From Burkholderia cepacia GG4 (GTDB lineage: Bacteria; Pseudomonadota; Gammaproteobacteria; Burkholderiales; Burkholderiaceae), in the NCBI RefSeq assembly GCF_000292915.1, contig NC_018514.1, positions 2,046,001 through 2,110,000 of the forward strand: a stretch of DNA of 64,000 nt, given 5' to 3'. Each line of letters starts with the position of its first letter. The stretch's first letter is position 1. The notes under the pieces were generated by a model. That model saw only the letters and a list, made by a program, of their open reading frames with translations. It did no database searches and was not told the origin of the DNA. The position numbers and the translations under genes were made by a program. Of this stretch, positions 1 to 9,085 are shown one piece after another.

Positions 1-771
1 CTCGAAAATTTCCTTCTGCATGAAATGCCGGTACGGGCCGAGCTCGACCACGCCCTGCGTCGAGGCAACGGTCTGGATCGGACGATCGACCGGCTTGCCG
101 CCGCGATCGAGGACCCGCACGCCGCCCGTCGTCAGCTCGACGATGTCGCCTTCCTCGAGAAAGATGAAGCGATCGGTGACGCCGGCGAGCGCGAGCGCGT
201 CGGACGCGAGAAAGCATTCGCCGTCCTTCAGGCCGACGACGAGCGGCGAGCCGGCTCGCGCGCCGATCAACCGCTGCGGCTCGTGTTTGCTGAACACCGC
301 GATCGCATAGGCGCCGTGCAGCTGCGACGTCGCATCGCGCACGGCGGCGAGCAGGTCGCCGCGATACTTGCTGTGGATCAGGTGGGCGACGACCTCGGTA
401 TCGGTCTGGCCATCGAACTGGTAATTCTCGTCAGCAAGTTGCCTGCGCAACGTTTCGTGATTCTCGATGATGCCGTTGTGCACGAGCGCGATTTCGTCGC
501 GCGAGAAAATCGGATGCGCGTTGCAGGTCGCGGGCGCGCCATGCGTCGCCCAGCGGGTGTGCGCGATACCGGTGCTGCCGGCCAGGCCGGCGCTGCGCAC
601 GTGCGCGTCCAGATCGGCGACGCGCGACACGCTGCGCTCCCGGCGCGCCTGGCCGTCGACGACCGTCGCGACCCCGCACGAATCGTAGCCGCGATATTCG
701 AGGCGGCGCAAACCTTCAATCAGAATCGGAACGATGTTCCGTTGCGCGACCGCGCCGACAATGCCACACAT
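1..771 (-). CDS. glmS: Glutamine-fructose-6-phosphate aminotransferase, N-terminal part
   Basis: Glutamine amidotransferase half of GlmS, which makes glucosamine-6-phosphate for UDP-GlcNAc. The protein begins [12 protein letters not shown], so Cys2 is the N-terminal nucleophile after Met removal; [17 protein letters not shown] and DTEVVAHL are also visible. Only about 257 codons are in the window; the isomerase half lies off the left edge. A GGAGG-like ribosome site sits just before the ATG at 771. It starts 47 bp after the stop of the upstream hydrolase gene on the same strand, so the two may be co-transcribed. It could be a second, glycan-dedicated glmS, but that cannot be judged here. Confidence 0.95.
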   Translation of the reverse strand, partial: MCGIVGAVAQRNIVPILIEGLRRLEYRGYDSCGVATVVDGQARRERSVSRVADLDAHVRSAGLAGSTGIAHTRWATHGAPATCNAHPIFSRDEIALVHNGIIENHETLRRQLADENYQFDGQTDTEVVAHLIHSKYRGDLLAAVRDATSQLHGAYAIAVFSKHEPQRLIGARAGSPLVVGLKDGECFLASDALALAGVTDRFIFLEEGDIVELTTGGVRVLDRGGKPVDRPIQTVASTQGVVELGPYRHFMQKEIFE

Positions 772-889
772 GACACGCCTCCATCCGTTTGTTCAGTCAT
801 GAACCGTGCGCCGTTGCGTCAGCGCGATCCGGTCACCGCTGCCGACGCCGTCGTGAAGCCGCATTGAGCGGGTGCGAGCGGATCGGTCA
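711..889. repeat. Imperfect duplication, copy 1 (hydrolase end / glmS start)
   Basis: This stretch covers the first 20 codons of glmS, the 47-bp spacer and the last codons of the hydrolase gene. It matches 2021-2199 in the same orientation with scattered substitutions and a one-base deletion in the other copy. This is the intact, functional copy. Confidence 0.8.
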
Positions 890-1910
890 TCCGGCTTTCA
901 AATGCCAGGTAAAGCGACTCCTCCAGCACGTTCCAGTGCGTGCCGTGTCGATACGGAGCCGAGCGCGCATACCAGCAGGCGACGGTGCTCCAGTCATTCA
1001 TCTTGTACGCGACCAGCGCGATCAGCCCCCACGGAAAATCGGAGCCGGCGAGCTGCATCCAGGTCTTGCCGTACTTCTGCATCCACTGCGCATAGATCGT
1101 CTCGCTCGACCGGTCGGGAACCTGAATGCCGGACAGGATCGGGAAGATCTGCGCGACTTTCGCCGGATAGAAGCTCGTGTCGCTGATCCTTTCCGTGCTT
1201 GCGCGAAAGCCCGATTGCGTGCCGCGCCAGAACACCTTGAGGATCGACGCCGCGAGCCGGTCGGCGCGCTGGCTCCATGGGCCCGCGCGCGCGTACCCGG
1301 CGCGGCGCACGTAATACGCGGCGAGCGCCTGGAACGCGCTGTGTACCTCCACGTTGTCCATCAGCAGCGCGACGTGCAGCGACGACGAGATCTCGTAGAC
1401 GCCGCTCGTCTTGTCGAGCAACGCGTCCAGGTGCGCACTCGCGCGAGTCAGGCTGAGCTCCCACGCGGCGGGCATCCCGTCGGGCGGCGCAAATCGCGAC
1501 AGCAGTTCGATCCAGGTCGCCATCATCGCGTCGTCCGCGTCGGCTTCCGCACACGGGTTGGTCTGGCCGTCCTTCACGCAGTAGCGATCGAAACCGCCGT
1601 CCGGACGCTGACGCGGCAACACCCATGCGATCCACGCAAGTGCCGCGTGACGGGCGTCCATCTGGGTGTCGGCAGCGGCAAGCAGGGCCTTCGCCGCAAA
1701 ATAAGGATCGATGCCGGCGCCGTTCAGGCGCACGGTGATCGCGCCGTCCGGGCGTTGATACAGCCCGTCGAGCTGGAGTTCGGTGGCGCCCGCGTGCAGC
1801 ACGGGGCAGCACGCGGCGACGCAACACGCGACGCGCCCCAAACGGCACAGCCTGACGGTGGCAGCCACGCACGCGCGTGCGACCGAGAAAAGCGCGGGCC
1901 GGTTCATCAT
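819..1910 (-). CDS. Secreted six-hairpin glycosidase-like protein
   Basis: 363 residues from the first of two adjacent ATGs, with GGAG six bases upstream. A basic, hydrophobic N-terminus ending near LHAGA looks like a signal peptide. Repeated helix-rich segments with DGGFDRYC, DADDAMMATWIELL and YEISSSLH resemble (alpha/alpha)6 glycosidases such as GH8; DADDA could hold catalytic acids. It sits directly upstream of glmS and near the WecB/NfrAB glycan genes, so a role in trimming the exported polysaccharide is inferred. The substrate is unknown. Its last codons (LAPAQCGFTTAS...VTGSR) also occur, mutated, in the remnant at 2.1 kb. Confidence 0.75.
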   Translation of the reverse strand: MMNRPALFSVARACVAATVRLCRLGRVACCVAACCPVLHAGATELQLDGLYQRPDGAITVRLNGAGIDPYFAAKALLAAADTQMDARHAALAWIAWVLPRQRPDGGFDRYCVKDGQTNPCAEADADDAMMATWIELLSRFAPPDGMPAAWELSLTRASAHLDALLDKTSGVYEISSSLHVALLMDNVEVHSAFQALAAYYVRRAGYARAGPWSQRADRLAASILKVFWRGTQSGFRASTERISDTSFYPAKVAQIFPILSGIQVPDRSSETIYAQWMQKYGKTWMQLAGSDFPWGLIALVAYKMNDWSTVACWYARSAPYRHGTHWNVLEESLYLAFESRMTDPLAPAQCGFTTASAAVTGSR

Positions 1911-2020
1911 CGGGGGCTCCTGCGCGGCAGTCCTGTGAAATCATCGCCGGGCGCGGCGTTGGCCGCGTCGCGCCCGGCGAACGTGTCGACCGTGTGGCTC
2001 AGTTCACGGCGGTACGAGTG

Positions 2021-2199
2021 AACCTGAATCAGAATGGGAACAATGTCCCGTTGCGCGACCGCGCCGACGATGCCACACATGACACGTCTCCTACCCTTTG
2101 TCCGTTCACGAACCGTGCGCGGTCGTGTCTGCGCGATCGCGTCACCGTTAACTCCGCCGTCGTGAACCCTCGTTTGGCGGGCGCGAGCGCATCGACATC
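2021..2199 (-). pseudogene. Remnant of a duplicated hydrolase-glmS junction (copy 2)
   Basis: On the minus strand this reads the end of a hydrolase-like protein (DVDALAPAKRGFTTAELTVTRSR, against DPLAPAQCGFTTASAAVTGSR in the intact gene). A spacer and an ATG at 2080 follow, opening [18 protein letters not shown] before similarity to glmS stops after a one-base deletion. A TAG lies just upstream of the similar part of the hydrolase frame. No coding function is expected. The ribosome site and start of the false glmS are still intact. Confidence 0.8.
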
Positions 2200-3356
2200 G
2201 GCCTAGTGGCCGGCACGCTCCACCGCGTCGGCAACCAGCCGCGATGTCCGGTCACGCACAGCCTGCACGCTGGCCAACCCGGCGCGTGTCGCCGCGCCTT
2301 CCGGACTCGTTGTCCTGGCGTCCCCGTCGTTCCGTCGTCGCTCAAACGCGTGGGGACACGCCCGTCCTCCTGAAACAAGCAAGTGATGAGCCATGGATCG
2401 CCCTGCCCCGTGCGGCAAGAGCCTGCGTATGCAAGATCGACTCGCTCCGGGCACGGAGCGCGGGAATTTGATTCACCCGCGAATCATGGTTCCCCCCCAA
2501 GCGGTGGATCTTGTGCCCGCAGAGCGCGGACATCCTGCGCAACACCCCTTCTGGAAGCCATCCGCTGCGGGCAGCCGTTGCATTGCATGGCCTCGGTTCG
2601 GCACGGACGCATGCCGATCTCGGCGCACATCGACTGGCCGCCGTGCGGATTTGACCGGCCCGTTCCGGCCTTACGTTACAGATGCGTAACGTTTCATGCC
2701 CGCCGAACCCGACGATGTGCGCAACGCTGTGCATGAGGTAAATCCTCCCCGCGGGATCGTAACCGGAGAATCGACGATGTCCCGTTCATTGCCCAGACAA
2801 AATTCGTACATCGAATCGATTCAAGGCGACTGATACGGCTCGTGCCACTCAATCGGCAGCGAGCGCGCGACACGCGTCGACGTTCTTCGAATGACGTGAC
2901 CGAATCGACGGTGCGAGTGGTCAGACGTATATCTGCATCGCGGCAGCCCGCCGCTATCGCGCTCGTCGCAATTGTGAAACGTTCCGTAGCGATCCGCATG
3001 TGCGGAGCGAACCGGGCCCGGGCGCAGCGCCACTGGTTTGAATATTGCTCTATCTGGAACTGGAACACGTGCGGGTGCGCCGCGATGCGGCGACGTACGC
3101 AGCTTGACCGACCGGCGAGGCCGACGACACAGCGAGGAACGCTCATGACGTGATTGACGAGGTGCAAGGGGGCGACCGTAGTCCGGCGATTGCGTGGCGG
3201 AGATCGCGCGGACAAGCACTGTGCGCTCGCCCTGCAAAACCGCTGCATGTCGCGGGACCGGCGTGACCGCTTGCGGGGACAAGACGCGCTGTCTGCATAC
3301 ATGCTTGGTGCCAGGAGCCGGACCTTCCGGCGCAAAGAAGCTCAACGAGGATCACG
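2200..3356. other. Long stretch without a convincing gene, upstream of wecB
   Basis: About 1.15 kb with open frames on both strands but none with protein-like composition, a good start or recognisable family. It must hold the promoter for wecB at its right end. A weak sigma-54-like arrangement (TGG at 3034, TTGC at 3045) is not convincing. It may be decayed DNA linked to the duplication at its left end. Confidence 0.5.
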
Positions 3357-4574
3357 ATGAAAAAGATCTTGCTTGTGTTCGGGACTCGGCCGGAAGCCAT
3401 CAAGATGGCACCGCTGGTCCGCGCGTTGCAAGCACGCAAGGATGTCGACGCCAGGGTATGCGTCACCGCCCAGCATCGCGAAATGCTGGATCAGGTGCTG
3501 ACGCTATTCGACATCAAGCCCGACTACGATCTCAACCTGATGCGCCAGAGCCAGACGCTGACCGACGTGACGACCAGCATTCTTCACGCGATCGGCGTGG
3601 TCTTCGAAGACTTGCATCCGGATGTCGTACTGGTGCACGGCGACACGACCACGACGCTCGCGGTCAGCCTCGCGGCGTTCTATCGCTATCTGCCGGTCGG
3701 GCACGTGGAAGCGGGTTTGCGCAGCGGCGACATCTGGTCGCCGTGGCCGGAGGAATTGAATCGCCGTGTGACCGACGCGGTTTCGTCATGGCATTTCGCG
3801 CCGACCGACCGGGCGCGAAGGAACCTGTTCAGCGAAGGCGTGCCGGTGGGAGCGGTCGTGATGACCGGCAATACCGTGATCGATGCGCTGCACGACGTCA
3901 AGCGCATGCTTGACCACGATACCGCGCTCAACGACAAGGTCGCCGCCCATTTCCCGTTCCTCGCCCCGTCGCGACGCGTCGTGCTGATCACGGGCCATCG
4001 CCGCGAGAGCTTCGGCGAGCCGTTCCAGCACTTCTGCGAGGCGCTTTGCACGCTCGCGAACCGCTATCGCGACGCGCAGTTCGTCTATCCGCTGCACATG
4101 AATCCGAACGTGCGCGAGCCGGCGCGCGCGCTGCTCGGCAACGTGCCGAACATCTACCTGATCGAACCGCAGGAATATCTTTCGTTCGTGTTCCTGATGT
4201 CGCGCGCGCATTTCATCATCACCGATTCGGGCGGTATCCAGGAAGAAGGGCCGGCGCTCGGCAAGCCGGTGCTCGTCACGCGCGACACGACCGAGCGACC
4301 CGAGGCGATCCAGGCAGGCACCGCCCGGCTCGTCGGTACGGATCAGGAGCGCATCGTCTGGGAGGCGTCGCGCCTGTTCGACAGCGAGAGCGCTTATGCG
4401 GAAATGTCGCACGCGAGCAATCCGTATGGCGACGGTCATGCCAGCGAGCGGATCGTTCATGCGCTGATGCATACGCCAGGGGCGGGAGCGAGAACGACGA
4501 GCTTCTCGATGGGCGCCGCGGAGATGCCGTTCAACGCGCTCACGCTCGGGTTGCAGGCGCTGCGCACGCCCTGA
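3357..4574 (+). CDS. wecB: UDP-N-acetylglucosamine 2-epimerase (non-hydrolysing)
   Basis: 405 residues. Converts UDP-GlcNAc to UDP-ManNAc in the cytoplasm. The N-terminal [35 protein letters not shown] and [16 protein letters not shown] motifs are typical of WecB. GAGG lies ahead of the ATG. The protein has a C-terminal tail of about 25 residues beyond the usual end. E. coli WecB supplies the NfrA/NfrB-dependent N4 receptor glycan, and NfrA/NfrB homologues are encoded 8-12 kb away here, so a dedicated precursor role is inferred. It is convergent with the exported-protein gene that follows. Confidence 0.95.
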   Translation: MKKILLVFGTRPEAIKMAPLVRALQARKDVDARVCVTAQHREMLDQVLTLFDIKPDYDLNLMRQSQTLTDVTTSILHAIGVVFEDLHPDVVLVHGDTTTTLAVSLAAFYRYLPVGHVEAGLRSGDIWSPWPEELNRRVTDAVSSWHFAPTDRARRNLFSEGVPVGAVVMTGNTVIDALHDVKRMLDHDTALNDKVAAHFPFLAPSRRVVLITGHRRESFGEPFQHFCEALCTLANRYRDAQFVYPLHMNPNVREPARALLGNVPNIYLIEPQEYLSFVFLMSRAHFIITDSGGIQEEGPALGKPVLVTRDTTERPEAIQAGTARLVGTDQERIVWEASRLFDSESAYAEMSHASNPYGDGHASERIVHALMHTPGAGARTTSFSMGAAEMPFNALTLGLQALRTP

Positions 4575-4606
4575 AGACCCGCATCGGGTGCCGGGCCAAA
4601 CGCCGG

Positions 4607-4635
4607 CGGACGGCGACGCATGCTGTCGCCGTCCG
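4607..4635. terminator. Hairpin between convergent genes
   Basis: A perfect 11-bp stem (CGGACGGCGAC) with a 7-nt loop lies just after wecB and before the end of the converging gene. There is no clear T tract, so it would be a bidirectional, imperfect terminator. Confidence 0.6.
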
Positions 4636-4695
4636 ACGCAACCGTCGACGCGCGCCGTTGGGCCGCACTACACGATCGCCGACCGCTGCAGCCGG

Positions 4696-5484
4696 CTACC
4701 GGACCACGGCATCGGCCATCGACTGCGCCTGCGCGGTGAGCCGCGGGTAACTCCGCTGGGCAACCACCTGTTTCGCGAAACACGCCTGCCGCGCCGCCTC
4801 GGGAACCCGCGCCGGACTGCATGCGGCGATTGGCCGAAGCGTCAGGTCCTTCCACAGGATATAAACCCGCTCGCCTTGCCTGACCGACACGGCCAACGTG
4901 CCCGGCCCGTCCGGCACTCCATCCTGGCTTTCACCCAGCAGCAGCGCCTTCACGACCCCATCGGCCGGCTGCCGCTTGACGGGCAACTCGGCGAAGCGAA
5001 ACGCCGCGGCGTCGTCGCCGAATACGTCCGTATAGAGCGTTTCATTGTCGAGAATGGCGGCGACGTCGTCCGTCGGCTTGATGCCCGCATCGACCGAACG
5101 CGCCCAGGCCTTCAACAGCGGAACGGTCGTCACGAACAGATTCATCTTCCCGTCGGCCGACCTGAACGACAAGCCGTCCGGCCCCGGCGGCATCCCGTCG
5201 TCGGCGACGACGCTTTGCACGGTGCTCTCCGCCTTCGCGGCAAACCCTTTCGCCCTGACCGTGCCGATCAGCTTTGCCAGCCGCGCATTCACGTCGGCCG
5301 TGTACTGCTTGTCGAGATCCGCCCGATCCTCCATCCGGGCCGCGGCCACTGCGTCCGTCGCCTTCTTGCGGTAGGCAAGATACGAATCCGCCGGCGATGC
5401 GATCACCTTCGCTCCGACTGCGGCGATCACCGCCGCGAGCACCACCGCCCCCACCCCGATCTTCAATCTTGAATTGCGCTTCAT
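4696..5484 (-). CDS. Exported or membrane-anchored protein of unknown function
   Basis: About 262 residues from MKRNSRLKIG, which is followed by one hydrophobic segment (VGAVVLAAVIAAVGAKVIA), so it is secreted or anchored by a single N-terminal helix. A longer reading from 5568 is possible but less natural. The rest is soluble, with two Cys near the C-terminus (IAACSPAR, RQACFAK) that could form a disulfide. No family recognised. It lies about 100 bp after the chemoreceptor on the same strand and may be the last gene of the stator-chemoreceptor operon, perhaps as its periplasmic partner (inference). Confidence 0.7.
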   Translation of the reverse strand: MKRNSRLKIGVGAVVLAAVIAAVGAKVIASPADSYLAYRKKATDAVAAARMEDRADLDKQYTADVNARLAKLIGTVRAKGFAAKAESTVQSVVADDGMPPGPDGLSFRSADGKMNLFVTTVPLLKAWARSVDAGIKPTDDVAAILDNETLYTDVFGDDAAAFRFAELPVKRQPADGVVKALLLGESQDGVPDGPGTLAVSVRQGERVYILWKDLTLRPIAACSPARVPEAARQACFAKQVVAQRSYPRLTAQAQSMADAVVR

Positions 5485-5586
5485 TTTTATGACGTCACCG
5501 AATCCCGCGCCGACAAGTAAAACGGCTGCCGCAAGCCCACGCCAGCCGTCCCCTCCGATACGCGTCATTCTAACGTCGCGCGTACC

Positions 5587-7449
5587 TCATTCGTCCACCT
5601 TGAATGCCGATACCAGTCGCGTCAGGTCCGCCGCCTGCTGCTTCAGGCTCTCCGCCGCTGCCGCGCTTTCCTCGACCAGCGCCGCATTCTGTTGCGTCAT
5701 CTGATCGAGCGACTGCACCGCGTCGCCGATCTGGTCGATGCCGGCGCTCTGCTCCAGGCTCGCCTCGGCGATCTCGCTCATCATCGCGCTCACGCCCTGC
5801 ACCTGCGACACGACATCGCGCATCACCTTCCCGGCCTCGCTGACGAGCCGCGATCCGGTACTCACCGTCCCCGCGCTATGCTCGATCAGCGCCTTGATCT
5901 CCTTCGCCGCCTGCGCGCTGCGCTGCGCGAGATTGCGCACTTCCGACGCGACGACCGCGAATCCGCGCCCCTGCTCCCCGGCCCGGGCGGCTTCAACTGC
6001 CGCATTCAGCGCGAGAATGTTCGTCTGGAACGAGATGCTGTCGATCATCACGATGATCTCGGAGATCCGCTGCGATGCGTCGCTGATCTGCTGCATCGTG
6101 CTCACCACCTCGCCGACGACCCGCCCGCCGCGTGCCGCCGTATCCGACGCGCCGGTGATCAGCTTCGCGGCCGTGGTCGCGGTCTCGGTGTTGTTCCTGA
6201 CGACCGCCGTGATTTCCTCCATCGACGAAGCCGTGCGCTCGAGGTTGCTCGACTGCCCTTCGGTCCGTTCGCTGAGATCCGCGTTGCCCGACGCGATCTG
6301 CGCCGACCCGGTCGCGATCGAAGCGGAAGCCGCGCGAATCCGGTGCACTAGCGTCGACAACGACGACACGAAGCGGTTGAATGCGTCCGACAATTGCCCG
6401 ATCTCGTCCTGGCTCTCGACCGTCATCCGGCGCGTCAGGTCGCCCTGGCCGCTCGCAATCTCCGCCAGCAGTGTCGCCGCGCGCCGGATCGGCGCGGCGA
6501 TCGCGCGCCCGACCAGCCAGATCACGATCAACGCGACACCGAGGCCCACCACCGCGGCAACCAACGCCGCACTGCGAATCGCGCGCGTCACCGGGCCGAG
6601 CAGTTCCGCCTGCGGCACCTCGACCACGACATAGGCATTCAGCTCCGGAATGAACGACGTCGCGATGAAACGCGCGCCGCCGTCGCCAGCGTAGCCCAGG
6701 TACGCATACGGCTTGCCGGCGAGCAGCGTCGACGACGCATCGTCAGGCAGGCCCGGCTCGTCCTTCAGGAAATGCTTGCCGTCGATCAGTGACGTCTCGC
6801 GATGCATCATGATCACGCCGTCCGGCCGCACGAGATACGCGAACCCGCTAGCGCCGATCCGGTACGCGGCAATGCCCTTCGCGAGCGCATCGACGGACAG
6901 GCTCATGCCGGCCGCACCGATCGGCGCGCCGTCGAGTTCCACACGGCTGTTGATGAACATCATGTAGCCGCCGAGCGTGACCTCGCGATCCATGTTCACG
7001 TCGTACGTCTTGCCCGACGCGAGGAAGCGCGTCAGCCACTGATCCCGGTCGCTGACCTTCCGCTGCAGGCCGGCTTCGTTGTAGTAGTTGCCGCTCTTCA
7101 CCGACACCCACTGCACCGACGCCGCCTTCTGCTCGTCCTTCACGTTCTTCGCGAGCTGGATCCAGTTGCGCGTGCCGGCATCGGGTTCGCCGTCGGCTTC
7201 CCACTGCAGCAGGAACGCATCGCGCGCGAGGATGCGCGACGCGGCGATCGGTCCGGCCAGCTGCCGCTGCACGTCGGCGCGGATGCCGTTGACGGCCGTC
7301 GGCAACTCCTCGCCGACGACGCGATCGCGTACCGCCGTACCGATCAGACGGACGCTCAACCCGCTTGAAATCGCGACGAACACGAGCAGGCAACTCGTCA
7401 TGCTGAGAATCAGCTTGTTCTGAATGGAAAGCTTGCGCCAGAAATGCAT
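5587..7449 (-). CDS. Methyl-accepting chemotaxis protein with dCache-type sensor
   Basis: 620 residues. TM1 is about residues 13-35, a large periplasmic Cache-like sensor spans about 36-280, and TM2 is about 290-312. A HAMP domain follows, then the signalling hairpin with the conserved [20 protein letters not shown] and [15 protein letters not shown]. The C-terminus (SAFKVDE) has no CheR-binding NWETF-type tail. It starts 149 bp after the MotB-like gene, in the same direction, with GAGGG upstream. Location suggests it feeds the neighbouring stator-like proteins or local c-di-GMP signalling rather than the main flagellar array; that is inference. Confidence 0.93.
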   Translation of the reverse strand: MHFWRKLSIQNKLILSMTSCLLVFVAISSGLSVRLIGTAVRDRVVGEELPTAVNGIRADVQRQLAGPIAASRILARDAFLLQWEADGEPDAGTRNWIQLAKNVKDEQKAASVQWVSVKSGNYYNEAGLQRKVSDRDQWLTRFLASGKTYDVNMDREVTLGGYMMFINSRVELDGAPIGAAGMSLSVDALAKGIAAYRIGASGFAYLVRPDGVIMMHRETSLIDGKHFLKDEPGLPDDASSTLLAGKPYAYLGYAGDGGARFIATSFIPELNAYVVVEVPQAELLGPVTRAIRSAALVAAVVGLGVALIVIWLVGRAIAAPIRRAATLLAEIASGQGDLTRRMTVESQDEIGQLSDAFNRFVSSLSTLVHRIRAASASIATGSAQIASGNADLSERTEGQSSNLERTASSMEEITAVVRNNTETATTAAKLITGASDTAARGGRVVGEVVSTMQQISDASQRISEIIVMIDSISFQTNILALNAAVEAARAGEQGRGFAVVASEVRNLAQRSAQAAKEIKALIEHSAGTVSTGSRLVSEAGKVMRDVVSQVQGVSAMMSEIAEASLEQSAGIDQIGDAVQSLDQMTQQNAALVEESAAAAESLKQQAADLTRLVSAFKVDE

Positions 7450-7598
7450 GGGGAACCCTCGATAACCGCTCGGTCTGAGCCAGTTTGGGTTATCGGCATG
7501 CCCGCGCGGAATCGCATCGCGGGTTTCACATGTCCCTCATGTCGGATCGGATATATCGCTGACGGGCGGGCGTCGCCAGCCCGTCGAGGGGCGCGCGA

Positions 7599-8279
7599 TC
7601 AATACGCGACGAAGATCGTCACCCGCCGGTTGCGCGCCCGGGCGGCCGCATCGTCGCCCGCGACGAGCGGCTGCGTATCGGCCCGGCCGATCGCCGCGAG
7701 CCGGTGCGGCGCGACGCCGCGATCGGCCAGGTAGCGCACGACGCTGCCCGCGCGCGCGGACGAAAGCTCCCAGTTCGATTCGTATTTCGCGTTCGCGATC
7801 GGCACGCTGTCGGTATGCCCTTCGACGAGGATGTCGCCGGTTGCATGCGCGCTCAGCACCTGCGCGATCTGGCTCAGCACGGGCGCCGCGTCGGGCAGCA
7901 GCCGTGCATCGCCGACGTTGAACAGGATCTTCGCGTCAATGCCGATCTCGATGCCGTGCGGCGCCCGCACGAGCGAGATGCGGCCGTTCGTCTTCAGCGC
8001 ATCGAGCGACGCGAGCCAGGCGGGCGCGCGGTCAGGCACGGCGGAATCCGCTGCGCCTGCCGCGCCGCTGTCGTGCCGGGCGAGCGTCTGATAGCGCGCA
8101 TCGAGCGCGTTGTATTTCGCGAGCTGAAGCACGTACAGCGCGAGAAACAGCACCATCAGCGTCGTGATGAGGTCCGCGTAGGAAATCAGCCAGCGTCCGG
8201 ACTGCGTGCCTTCGGCTTCATCGTCATCGCGATCGCTGGCGGCCGAGCCGGCACGCGCCGCGTCAGTTCGAGCCGTCAT
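7599..8279 (-). CDS. MotB-like stator/OmpA-family peptidoglycan-binding protein
   Basis: 226 residues. A charged N-terminus leads into WLISYADLITTLMVLFLALY, the MotB-type single TM helix; Asp36 in YAD is the proton-carrying residue of MotB. The OmpA-like domain covers about residues 110-226 with EGHTDSVPI and ARNRRVTIFV. The start has GGAG six bases away and lies 18 bp after the MotA-like stop. Together they should form an inner-membrane ion channel anchored to the cell wall. No flagellar gene is adjacent; the partner is the FliG-like fusion upstream. Confidence 0.92.
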   Translation of the reverse strand: MTARTDAARAGSAASDRDDDEAEGTQSGRWLISYADLITTLMVLFLALYVLQLAKYNALDARYQTLARHDSGAAGAADSAVPDRAPAWLASLDALKTNGRISLVRAPHGIEIGIDAKILFNVGDARLLPDAAPVLSQIAQVLSAHATGDILVEGHTDSVPIANAKYESNWELSSARAGSVVRYLADRGVAPHRLAAIGRADTQPLVAGDDAAARARNRRVTIFVAY

Positions 8280-8297
8280 GTCGAAGCTCCCGTTGCG

Positions 8298-9062
8298 TCA
8301 TGCGAGCGACTCGGCCGCGCGGCCGCGCACGTCGCCGGTCAGACGCGTTTCGATCGTATGCGGCGATTCCTTGCGCGAGATCGCGAGCAGGCCGTCGAGG
8401 TACAGCTTGCGAAACCGCAGCTCGCTGTCGATCTGCGCGCGCAATTTGCCGTAGAGCGGCAGGAACACGAGGTTCGCGAACGCGAGGCCGTAGAGCGTCG
8501 CGATGAACGCGACCGCGATGCCCGGCCCGAGCTGCGCCGGCTCGAGAATGTGGCTCGTTACCTGCACCAGCCCGAGCACCGAGCCGAGGATGCCGAACGT
8601 CGGCGCATAACCGCCCGCCTGCTGCCACACGCGCGCGGCTGCCAGCCGGCTGCGCTCGTACGCGTCGAGATCGCGCTGCAGCGCATCCTCGAGCACCGCG
8701 GTCGACACCCCGTTCGCGAGCAGTTCGAGCCCGCGTCGCGCGAACGGATGAATACCGCTGACATCCATCGATTCGAACGCGAGCAGCCCGTCGAGCTTCG
8801 CGCGATCGCCCCAGTCGAGCAGGTCGGTCAGGTGCTTGCGATCGACTTCCTGCGCGCGCACGAACGCGAGCCGCAGTTGCTTCACCGCATCGAAGAAGCG
8901 CGCCCACGTGTTCTGGATCATCACCGCGCCGAGCGTACCGCCGAGCACGATGACGAACGCCTCGAACTGGAACAGCGTCGAAAAATGTCCGCCTTCCAGC
9001 GCGAAGCCGAACACGATGGCCGCGCCGCCGAGCAACACGCCGGCCAGTGTCAACAGGTCCAT
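8298..9062 (-). CDS. MotA-like stator subunit
   Basis: 254 residues with four TM helices in MotA arrangement: two near the N-terminus (TLAGVLLGGAAIVFGFAL; FEAFVIVLGGTLGAVMIQ), a cytoplasmic stretch of about 95 residues, then two more containing APTFGILGSVLGLVQV and LGPGIAVAFIATLYGLAFANLVFLPL. These last motifs are the PomA/MotA signature, closer to MotA than to TolQ/ExbB. GGAG precedes the ATG; the FliG-like gene ends 23 bp upstream. Likely forms the ion-driven complex with the MotB-like protein. Confidence 0.92.
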   Translation of the reverse strand: MDLLTLAGVLLGGAAIVFGFALEGGHFSTLFQFEAFVIVLGGTLGAVMIQNTWARFFDAVKQLRLAFVRAQEVDRKHLTDLLDWGDRAKLDGLLAFESMDVSGIHPFARRGLELLANGVSTAVLEDALQRDLDAYERSRLAAARVWQQAGGYAPTFGILGSVLGLVQVTSHILEPAQLGPGIAVAFIATLYGLAFANLVFLPLYGKLRAQIDSELRFRKLYLDGLLAISRKESPHTIETRLTGDVRGRAAESLA

Positions 9063-9085
9063 ATGCGTCTCCGTCGAATCGCGCG

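Noticed and set aside
3034..3049. Sigma-54 promoter for wecB
   Set aside because: Spacing is right, but only half of the -24 element matches and the site is 300 bp from the gene.
8298..9062. TolQ/ExbB or Zorya ZorA
   Set aside because: Motifs and size are MotA/PomA-like, and there is no long ZorA tail nor ZorC/D-type genes nearby.
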